Assembly (NCBI GenBank): GCA_000149265.1
Contig: CH003275.1
Location: 1,639,261-1,703,260, forward strand
DNA: 64,000 nt
DNA from: Ciona savignyi
Lineage: Eukaryota > Chordata > Ascidiacea > Phlebobranchia > Cionidae
Direction: 5' to 3'
A model generated the notes under the pieces. The model did no database searches, had not been told where the DNA came from, and saw nothing but the letters and a program-made list of their open reading frames with translations. Shown here piece after piece: positions 1 to 11,300 of the stretch. Positions within the stretch are counted from its first letter, which is position 1, and every line of letters starts with the position of its first letter. A program made the position numbers and the translations under genes.

Positions 1-139
1 ATGGGACCCATGTGTTTATGCTTGCAGAAACAAAAACTACATACTCAGTGTATAAAATACAAATTGTGGTTAGGGGCCCTGTAGCATGAATATATGGCAT
101 ACAACATGTGTTTTACAAATAGTGATGGTTTAAACCAGT
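1..139 (+). repeat. Left copy of a long direct repeat flanking an intronic array
   Basis: Bases 1-139 recur at about 2225-2361 with roughly 90% identity by eye; shared blocks include GTTTATGCTTGCAGAAACAA and ACATGTGTTTTACAAATAGT. The repeat may extend left of the window. It sits in the PCF11 intron upstream of exon 2399. Confidence 0.75.
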
Positions 140-830
140 GTCAATTCTTTTTTACATTTTTAGTCCTGTCGGGAATTACCCGTATTTTGCTTGGATAACT
201 TAATTGTGTTAAAAACACACAAAACATAACTGCCACGAGCGAAAGGCAGAAGCAAAATTAGAACAATACACGTTGCCCTCGGATTTTGAAAGATAATGTT
301 CTTGAAAACAAGTGGGTCCTGAGTTGACTTGAATACATGACATGCGCTATAAGAATGAATGGTTTTGAACTAAATAGAAATAGAAATCTTCGATTTAAAC
401 AGCGTAAAGTTGTCCATACTTGTAAAATATAATGGATCTGTAATAATAGGCTATACAAACCAGGACAATAAAACCAACTATGATCGTTTCACATCATAAA
501 GCCGTCCGGCTGTAATTCCACACCTTGAGGTTTGTATTAAAAGAATGTCTTATATAAATGAAGGTTATTTCGTTACGGTGTGAATTTGTGTTGCGAGTAT
601 AGAATAAAGCCATGTTGTATTCAAGCTTTTCAGAGTGTCGACTGACTAGAAAGGTGGTTCTTTTCTGCAAATTTGGAAAGATTTGTAGGCTAATCGACAA
701 TTTTGTCATGTGTTTGTGAGGTTACAAGTTGAATATATGTGAAATTGGAATTGTTTAGTTTGAGCTATACAGATTTCCCATAAATATTACCGCGCACTTT
801 TCTTCAGGGCTTTATATCACTTAGTCATAG

Positions 831-902
831 TTATGGGTCCCATTTGAAAAATTGGGACACATATTGTTATGGGTCCCATTTGAAAAATTGGGACACATAT
901 TG
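831..902 (+). repeat. 36-bp perfect tandem duplication
   Basis: Two identical head-to-tail copies, 831-866 and 867-902, beginning TTATGGGTCCCATTTGAAAA. Intronic, with no coding potential. Confidence 0.9.
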
Positions 903-949
903 TTTTTGTCCGTTTTTTTTTTCTTTTTTTTTTTTTTTCGTTAAAGGTT

Positions 950-2200
950 TGACAGGCATGGCATGGCGCCCCGACATCTACCAGAAGGAATAATGGAATC
1001 GCAATGAGACTTTGCCATTTGTTAGACAACATGGTCTAGATGAACAGAAACTAAAATTTTGGGAGATAAAACCAGGGGAATTCCCCTGGAACGTTAAAAA
1101 CCAAAACGGTTTTTTTTTCTAAAAAACTAGCTTTTTTGGGCATAGCGCTTGAACGGCAGCTCCAATTTGAATCAGATTTCGTGGAATGTAAGTGCATTAG
1201 TAACTGATTTAACACTTGGAAGAAATAAAAAAATTACCTAGGGAAATACCCTAAAAAAATAACATTTTGTTTTCAAATCATGATTGTGACAGCACGCCAT
1301 GTCGCCCCGACATCTACCGGAAGGAAAAATGAAATCGCAATTAAACTTTGGTATTTGTTACACAACATGGTCTAGATGGAACAGAAACCAAAAGTTTGGG
1401 GGGATAAATCTAGGGGAATTTCCCGGGGGCGTTAAACACCAAAACGGTATTTTTTTCTTAAAAAAGTAGCTTTTTTGGGCATGGCGCTTGAACGGCTGCT
1501 TCAATCTGATTCAGATTTCGTGGAATGTAAGTGCATTACCTACTAATTCAACAATTAGAAATAATAAAAAAAATTATCTAGGAAAATACCCTAAAAAAAG
1601 ATTTTGTTCTCAAATTATGATTGTGACAGGCATGGCATAACGCCCTGACATCTACCAGAAGGAATAATAGAATAGTAACAAAACTTGGTCATCTGTTAGA
1701 CAACATGGTCTAAATACGCAGTAAAAAAATTGTGGGTGATAAATGTAGGGGAATTCCCCTGAGACGTTAAAATCCAAAACGGTTATTTTTCTAAAAAATT
1801 AGCTTTTCGGGCCATAGCGTTTGAACGGCTGCTCTAATTTTAATCAGATATAGTGGAATTGTTAGCCACCTTATGTCAATTAAAAGAAAGAAAACATTTA
1901 CTTAGGGTAACTCCCTTAAAAACGAAGATATGTTCCTGACTCATGATTGTGACAAGCATGCAACATTGCACTGAAATCTTTAACAAGGATTCGTCAAATT
2001 GGATTAAAACTTTAAGAATTGTTAGATAACATGACCCACATATGTGGCAAAAATTCCCCGAAACCATCAAAAACTAAAGCGGGCTGTTTTAGGAATTTAG
2101 CTTCATTTCAATACAGCACTTGAAAAAAAAGCTTTAATTTAAAACATTTGTTGTAAAATGTTCGTAAATCTAACACGCTTGTTTTTTTTTACCTACACCT
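950..2200 (+). repeat. Array of four ~335-bp tandem units in a PCF11 intron
   Basis: The motif CGACATCTACC with preceding GACAGGCATGGCA-type sequence recurs at about 965, 1301 and 1638, and in decayed form at 1966, giving periods of about 336, 337 and 328 bp. Each unit also holds an AGGGGAATTCCCC-type palindrome and a TTTGGGC.TAGCGCTTGAACGG-like segment. Units diverge progressively to the right. No ORF of note is present. Confidence 0.8.
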
Positions 2201-2224
2201 GGAGAAGAAGTTTGGTTACTAAGA

Positions 2225-2361
2225 GACCCATGCGTTTATGCTTGCAGAAACAAAAACTACATATTCATTGTATAAGATACAAAATGTGGTCAGGGACCCT
2301 GTAGCAATAGCATAATTATATGGCATACGACATGTGTTTTACAAATAGTGGTGGTTAAACA
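2225..2361 (+). repeat. Right copy of the long direct repeat
   Basis: Partner of bases 1-139, about 2,224 bp downstream, immediately beyond the four-unit array and 37 bp before the exon at 2399. Small indels (an extra AATAGCATAA-type insertion) separate the copies. Confidence 0.75.
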
Positions 2362-2398
2362 CGTGGTTGACACTCTCTAGTTAAATAACTGTTTGCAG

Positions 2399-5300
2399 CA
2401 TGAAAAAGTGGCAAGAGATCCCAGACTAAAATCAAGCCATGCTCCAAAGGTACCAGCAGGTGAGAATACTGATGCTTTTTAATGTAAAATATGTTGTTAA
2501 ATATCCTGATGCTTTTTAATGTAAAATATGTTGTTAAAATATGTTTTAAATTTGTTATTATTTGCAGGTGGATTGCGAGTCACTGTGAAAAATAAACCTT
2601 CTGGCCCAGTAAGTGTTAGGTTGTGTGATACAATACAACTTATATGGACATTAAAACATCCTGTCTTTTTTATACTATGATTTGGCTGTTATTTTGAAAA
2701 CTAAAAATTAATAATCTGTACCAAAATAGTCTATACTAAAAAATTAGATTGAGCTATCCTACCGTACTCCATATGCTTTGGTGGAACTGTGCTCTTCAGT
2801 ATTAATTATCGCCTTTGTCTAAAAGTTTCCTGTTACAGCCTGTGAGAGAGAAGCAATCTGCCAGAGAACCAAAAGTAAAAACTAATGGGGAACACACACA
2901 GAAAGTAAGTGTATCTCTTTGTTGCATGCATTTTTAACTTGTATGTACCCTTAAATATTGTACAGTTTAAATTAAATGTTTGCATTCTTGATAATGCAAA
3001 AACAACATACAAGCGCACCACAAGCTTTGTTTCTTCGATTAAAATTTCCTACATGCATACTATCACTTGCAACCTAAAAAATAAATAATTGTTTACAGGT
3101 TCAGGTGAAACCAGGGAGACCTTCTCCAAGCTTTCCTAACAAACAGGAGGCAGCCAAAATCAAAGCATCGTTGAATGTACCTAAAAAACGGTCACCAAAA
3201 ATTGCACCTAAAAAGATCAAAAAGAGCATTTCTCCAGCATTAGACAGACCTGGCAGTCGATTGGAGATGCATTCTATACAAAAACCAGTTCCAAAAACCG
3301 TGGAACCCAAGCCAAAAGCGTCAATTAAAGAAACAAAGAAATTGGTAAACTTGATTGATCATTTACTCATTTAATAAAATCCTTTCAAATTTACTCATTT
3401 ACTAAAAATCTTTCTCAAAAAATCTTTTTTTTAAAGAAATAAAGAAATTGGTAAAAATTTTTCGTTCATTTGCTAAATTAATAAAATCTTTCTCAAACTA
3501 AACTCTAGTAATTTTCCGTTTTTTTTTGTTACCCTAATAAGTAATACCATTGTAAAAGAAATAAACAGGTATGCAACAAACATTACTGTTTAAAATTATA
3601 ATATAACAAACCAAAATAACCATATTATTCCCAGGTACAACCAAGCGATGAACACCCATTGGAAAAGTTGTTGCCAGTTCCTAACGAGCAACGAGACGCG
3701 GAGCGTCGGAAGAAACGGACGTACCGCAACAAACCTCGTTCACCCTCACCTCCACCTCCAAAACTGGCAAGAAGAAGCTCTTCACCTGCTCCGTAAGTTG
3801 CCTTTTTGCTTGGGTTATGGTTTATGGTCATTAATTATTGAACCTTAAACATTATACTAAAACTTTTTTTTAAAAAAAGTATGTTAATTATATGTTAAAG
3901 TAACTTAATTAAAGCTTTAAAAATATAAAAAAAGACTAATAATAAAAAGTAACAATAATGGTTTAAATTAATATTTTAAAAAGAATTCTAAATTGTTTTG
4001 GGTAAAAAGCTTAGATTAACATCTGCTTTATTTTTGTGTTATATTTATTTTCTACTAATTAAGTTCCAATCTTGTTAAGAATAATTCCCAAATTATTTTT
4101 TTTAAACGGTAATGATTTTCGTGTCACAATCGAAAAATTCTCTTTCTAACAGTCTGTGTGCCTGCCCCACCTATTAACAGCCCCACATTACAGAATCCGA
4201 CAGATCTCCCCTGATGCCAGTGTACGCCGTGATCCTCGGCAGTTTGGGAATGAAAACCGCCGAATTCGTGCAATGAAGGACACGCAACCTAGAGATTCAT
4301 CCAGGTTTGTTAGGGAAAGTTAGTGAAAGTGTTATTTTGACACAGGCGCAAAATTTCAATCAATACCTTCTTGGACTGAACCGCAAACAAGGCAACAATT
4401 TCTTGGTGCCATAAATAACCATTAATGTAGTAAAACTGTGGTAATATTGTATCACATACTGAACCATATTCTTGAAAAATGTTATACTACATATTTTAGA
4501 ATACCTTTATGTTTACATTTTATTTTAAAAACGAAGTATAATACTTGCTGAAATTTCTAATACTGTTATGCAATATATACCATGTTACCAATAACTTTAT
4601 AACAGGGACTAAATATAATGCTCACACAGATCCAAAACAGTTAAATTTTGAATTTAATGATCATCACCATATATTCCTCCCAGGTCAAGTGAGGGATCGC
4701 TGTCACCAAGATTTTCCCCCGAACCAGAGGCAAACGACCCGTCCAAACCATCATCTCAATGGAAGCCGCCTCCTAAAAGGATTCGTCAACAAAGTATGTA
4801 GTTAGCACTTTTATAGATTTGGCCTAACACTGTTATAGGTTGACAAGCACTGTTATAGATTGGGCTTAGCACTGCTATAGGTTGACAAGCACTGTTATAG
4901 ATTGGGCCTAGCACTGTTATAGATTGGGCCTAACACTGTTATAGGTGGACAACTTGACTGAGGACATTATTGAGTAAGATTAAACCACTAGGTTCACTGA
5001 TGTATTTAACTAGATAAAAAAGTGTTTAAAATTGGGCCAAAAAACCCTATTGCATGTTGCATTGCATAATAAATGCATTTAAAAAATGTTGCGTTATATG
5101 CTTATATCGGTACAAAATTTTTGGTGGACTTTTCTTCCAGCTTTGTTTTCAATATCATATATTTGATTTTTTAGTCGACCAATAGTTATTTCTTTAAATC
5201 GGAACTTACTAAACAATATATCCAGATGATGAACCAAGGAATCCACCAATGCGTTTGAACACAGAATCGAAACTGGAAATTCCTCAAGAACTTACTCTGA

Positions 5301-8300
5301 GCCATCAAAATGAGATATTGAGACAGGTACGGAAAATAGTGTGAATTGGATACAGTATCGCCACTGCTTAACCAACTGCTGCATCTTAAGAACTCAAATT
5401 TAGCATTTAAAGAGCAAGCAGATTGTTAAAGTGTGCATAACTACATCATACTATTATGAACAAAGTATACTTTCACTGCAACTTCCATTTTTAACTCACA
5501 ATTTAGGCTGTGTCAGCGATTTTGAATCCAGTTAAGATTTCCTCTTTTTATCCAAGATTACAACTTACAAATACATCCAGTACATATTACATTATGAATG
5601 TCACATTACCAATATCTGCTTAACACAGGCGGACCGTCAGTTACAAAGTGGTCAGCTGAGCCACGAACAACACCAGGAGTTATTGAAACAACTCCACCAA
5701 CTGTTCGAGCTGCAACGCATCCGGAAGATTCAGTTTGAAGAAGATGATGACCATAGGAGGAAGGACAACAACCTCAACCGACGAGGTAAGTTGGTTGTAC
5801 AGAAGAAAGTTAGGGGTGCAAGGGGTGTAAACCGCACCTTAGATTTCAGAATTTCATCCCTGGTACAAGCAATATAAGCATTTTAACTTTCAACTAAAGC
5901 TTATAAAATTAAAATTGGTAGCATAGAAAGTTAGGAGTGTATTTAAACTGCATAGAAGGTTGCCAGAGCATAAGGCATACATTGGTAGCATAGAATGTTA
6001 GCAGTGTATTCAAACTACACTTTAGCTTTTCGAATTGCACCCCTGGCACAAGCAATATGAACATTTTGCAAATAAACCTAATCCAATCATTAATAATCAA
6101 AGTGAATAATCCATACTATCCTGGATCTTGAATTTAATTCTACTTAGAATTAAAGGATAAACCCTATTAGTATCAAAATTAAAAAGATTTCCAAACATAT
6201 GTTTAAGCATTACGATTATATTAAAGTGACATACACTTGACAGTATCGATTTTTTTGTTTTTAGGACTTTCCCATTGCATTGAACATTTAACTGTGATGC
6301 GTGTAGTAATTGTCCTAGTAATCTTTATTTCTGGTGAGGGAAGGTGGTTTAAAAAATAAATTTTCTAGGTTTTGTCCCTGTGCATCCACAACGAGGTGGA
6401 AGACGTCCGATCCACCCTCGGAACATGGCGGAAGATGATCCTCGCTTCCGGGATCGTCCTCATGGTCCTCCCATGCATAACAACCGAAGACTACCTCCAG
6501 ATCATCATTTCGGACGAGGTCGAGGACTCCCAGGAAGAGGAAGGCCGTTCCGGAACCACTCCCCTCAAAGTCCGAGGAAAAATGGAGGACCCATTAACGA
6601 TCCCCGCATCCGTAGAGAGGAACGCCCTAAGTTCGCTCAAAATGAGGAGTTTCCGCCGCATCATTTCAACCGTTCCCCAATGAGAGCAGAGGAGCGGAGA
6701 GAGCAACATCATTCTCTTTCTCCTCATCGTTCTGCTCCTCCGGATGAAGGACAAAAGCGGCAATCGGACGATCACCACAAAAATCTTAGAAAATATGCTC
6801 ACAGTGATCAAAACCGCCCCCCTCACCCTAACATGCACTCCAGACCAGACCCACGTGGGGTTAACCAAGAACCGATTAAAAGAGAGAATGAGAACTTCGG
6901 CGAGAAGGAAGGGCAACGTTTGGAAGAACCAGAGGATTACATTATCGCAGGGATGCGGAAGGAAGAACCGCAGCATCAAAATTTCGAGGAACCTGAAGAC
7001 TACATCATCGCCAACATGAAAGAAGAGTCGCCTCCTTGCGAAGAACCGGAGGACTTTATCATCGCAAACATGCCGCCGATATCCGAGGACTTTGCAAAAC
7101 AGAGCTCTGACGAGAAAGCTTACTTGCAGCACATGAAGAAAATCAAGGAGTCGATGTACTCGAATAATCTGAAGGGAAGCGGGGATGAAAAAATGGAGGA
7201 GAGTGATGCGGGAGAGAAGGGAGCCTCCGGAACAGACACAGATGCGGATCTGTCCTCCGATAAGAAGAAAAATGAAGATGTGATGAAGTCACCTTCTCTG
7301 CCGCTCAAAAAACGACGTTATGTGAGTTCGGACTCAGAAGAAAAGAAAACTGATGAAACTAAAAATGAGGAACCTAAAAAAGAAAAAAATGAAGAACCGG
7401 TGCCACAAAACGAACAGCTGGATAATTCTGTAGAAAAATCAGAAGAACAAATCAAAGAAGAAGTCAAGATTGATAAATTAGAGGATGAAAAGGAGGTTTT
7501 ATCTGCGCCGAAAATGAAAGAAGAGATCCCAAAGAGTGAATCTCCGGAACCGGTGATGGAGAGCGAAGACAACTCGTTGGTGTACGTCATCGATAAAGAG
7601 GAAGAGCTGCCTCAAGATCATCCGAGGTTCAGAGGACCTAGACATTCAAGAGGAGGAAGACCCATTCGTCCACGAGAGCGGATACAGGAGTACGTAGACG
7701 ATGGTTTTGCCGTAGAAAAGCGTTTTAAAGATTTTTATTTTTGTTAAATGTCAATATTAAAAGTCTAGAACACTATTGGTGACCAAAATACGTAATTGAT
7801 AACTGCAATTAATTTTAAAATGTTTATGAGCATGTCTAAAACTTTAAACTTTGTTAAAAGACTGATAATATATATATACATACTTACACTGATTTTCTTT
7901 ATATTGATGATTTGAAGTTCAGTTTCCCAAATTCTGACTCTGTAAACTCAGTTTCCAGAAAAGCAAATTCAAAGTCTCCGTATCATCTGTCATTCCTATG
8001 CATATTTAAAAACCCTCCCCCTTTATTACTCCCTATGATCATCCTCCAGGAAAGAGGAAGCTCGCATCCAGCGGATCTATGAGGAGGAAAAAGAGAAGAT
8101 GGAGTGGGAGGAGGAACTGCATCATCAACTCCAGATGGAGCGGTGGGAGGAGGAGAGAAGGTATTTCTCTCATTTCATTCATTTGTTTCATGTAGTATGT
8201 TCCAGTATTTGGGGTTGTTTAACGCATTAGAAATGCAAGAAGATATTTAATATTCCTAAGAAATAAAAATTACCAACCTAAAAAATATTTTAAATGTTTA

Positions 8301-11300
8301 GAAATTTTGAGAAATGCAGAGTAACAATGTCTTAAAATGAATTCATTATTCAGCAGTTATTGCTTTAAAATGGTTAATTAGGTTAAATAGCGCCTTTTTT
8401 AGTCCTAAATCTCACCGAACATATGTTTTGTGTTTGTTGTGTAATTTGTAGTGGGTAATATGTTTCATTCAAATAATATTTTGGATAATTTTTTTGTTTT
8501 CTATTTTGAAGTAAATTGATTTTAAAAGATAAATTAATTTAAGTCCTTCCATAGGAGAGCTGGTCCTGGTCCATTCCGAAGAGGTAGGGGTCGTGGGGGG
8601 TTTCCCCGTGCATCCCACCGGGACGGTTGGGACTCTCCCCCTGTTGACGACGATGTCGACATTGCACGTGGGAGTATCCGCCGTGGTCCACCACGCCCTC
8701 CAGTGGGCAGAGCACCGCGATTTCCACCTCGTGAACGAGAAGGAAGGCATAGGGTGAGTGAGAAATATATTGTCTCGTGTTTAAATGTTATTTTTGTGGC
8801 AGATTATACGAATGCTAATAAGAAAATTTGCTACAAAAAAAGCCTCGCTACAATTTTCTGTTGTTTTAAAATATTGCGGTAAATTTTTGTAGCATAAGCT
8901 AAACATCAGAATCAGTTATTGCTTTGATTTAAATTCCAAACTTTTCATTATATCTTTAGCCCCCACCCATGATGCACGATGACATGCATGGAAGACCCCC
9001 TCCTGGCTTCCATCGGGGCAGATCACCCCCTGAACACCGCTTGCCTCCTCACCCACGACATCCAGGGGAACCCAGGTTGCCTGACTGGGACCGGGGACAC
9101 AGGTTACCCCCAGGGGGTAAGTTAGATTGATGAATTTTTCTTAAATCATACATAAATATCGTCCACTTTTTTTTAAATCGTGCATAAATATTGTCAACTC
9201 TTTGCATGACATAAAAATATTTTCTTCAAAATTATAATCCAAAAATTTGCAAATTTTCCTTTTAATGCCTTTAATACCTATAATTTCTTTTAATTGTACT
9301 GTGAAAAAGTCTTAGTGTCATTTCAAATATGTTTCTATTAAAATGGTCCCCTTCGGCCCGAACATTACAAATATGTTTTTACCCTGTACAGATGGTCACT
9401 TCCCGCCAGAACGCCCGTTCCACCCAGATGAACGTCGGATTTCACCACCACTGGAGGTAATTATATTCTAAATAGATATAGTTGAGCAATAAGTATTATA
9501 CTTTGGCTATAACAATGGGCAAGGATTTAAATGAACGATTTGATTGATCTAGTAGAAAATAAGTAATAGCGCCAAAAAAGGGCAGATTGGTTCAAAACTG
9601 CAATTTAAAAGTCATTTAATGTTTAATGTCCTTTTATTAATAAAGTTATTTTGGAGTGTTGACTTTCTTTTTCCATTATTTGGAGTCTTCTACCTTTGCT
9701 AAACAGGTCAATTAGATTCATAATAGCTGGGTATACAAAAGCAAAAGTATCGAGTTGTAAGAACAACTTATTATACAGGGTGTCCCAAAAAACATGACAA
9801 TATATTAAAATCACACATTGAAAACCTGTGAATTCCAGAAACTCAATAAGCACGTGTGTTGTACTGTTGACAACATGTAAATGACAATATTTTTTTAAAT
9901 AAATTATGTTAACTCATATGCCTGTTAAATTTAATTGATTACGAGTTCATACTTTTTGTGATATTTGCATCTTAATTGGTGTCATTTTGTTTGGGACACC
10001 CTGTATTTTAGTTTTTTTAAATATCTAATCATTCAATGTATTCTTAGCATCGACCAGTACCTCTCGAGCATCAGGAGATTCCACCCGCCAATCACCTCCC
10101 TCCTGTCCATCACCCGGGACCTGTCAATCACCTGCCACCTGTCCATCACCCGGGACCTGTCAATCAAATGGCGCCCATCCATCACCCGGGACCTATCAAT
10201 CAAATGCTGCCTGTCCATCACTCAGGACCAGTCAATCACCCTCCACAACATGGAGATCACCCTCCACAAGCTGTCCATCACCCTGCGCCTGTCAATCATC
10301 CACCTCCAATCAATCAAATAAACGTCAACCAACTATTGGCCGATCTGTTGGCCAAAGGAATCCTCCCTGGCAGCAAAAAACCTGAGCCGGAGCGCTCAAG
10401 TCCTGTACCAGCACCTGATACTGTGATCAAAACTGAACCGGTAGGTCCAACTTTAAAGTAGAATTAAGCACTTTGTGTTGATTCTTGGCTACATTGAGCA
10501 CTTTTGTTTTAAAAATGGCTATCGTTATACCCCATCCATTAATCCAAATACAATAAATTAACTGTTGGTTTGGTGGTGTAGGGCTTACATGGTTACTTAT
10601 TTTATACTAACCATTTCAATCCACTGAATCTAGTCTATGTCTGGGGTAAACTATCCATCAAAATGTTTTCCAATTTTCAGAGAGATTAACCGTAAGACAT
10701 TGGTTCGCTGATTTGGTAATTGATCTGGAACACACCATGCTCATATAAATTACACTTTATTTTTAATATATCTTTCGTCCATTACAATACTTTTAAAATT
10801 GACCTACCAACAGCCGAGCAGCAACTCCGCCCCTAAACCCGCCGAAGAGCCCCGCACGATATCCCCATTCGATGACGAGCTCCTTACAATGGACCCTGAT
10901 GCTAACATTCCTGTAGTCACGCTGGGCTCAGATTTGAAGATGTTAGTTAGTTTACTGATTGTTTGCTATGGGTGGATTACAATAATAAGCACTTTGTCTT
11001 GTTAAACTATCATATCGTCCTAAACAGGAGTGTGAGGGGTGTACGGTAGATTTCTATGGTTCCGTATTATCGTATAATATCAGCTCGCTGCTAAGTAACT
11101 GCTATTTTTCCAATAATGTGGCTTTTTGGAATATGTAAAATCAAAATGTACTTTAAATTGCTCTAAAGCAATGACCTGGAATTAAAAATTACTTCGAGCG
11201 ATTGAGACAATACAAAGTGCATAAAACTGGTGCCTTATCTTATTTTTAAATTTAAGTTTTTTTCTTCATGATTGAAAACTATTTATTATTACATCACAGT

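Noticed and set aside
1..2361. LTR retrotransposon (direct repeats flanking an internal region)
   Set aside because: The flanking repeats lack TG...CA ends, and the inside is a tandem array with no gag/pol similarity.
6491..7132. 213-codon minus-strand open frame opposite the long PCF11 exon
   Set aside because: No splice context or recognisable domain. The plus frame continues PCF11 in phase from both the upstream exon and the domain content.
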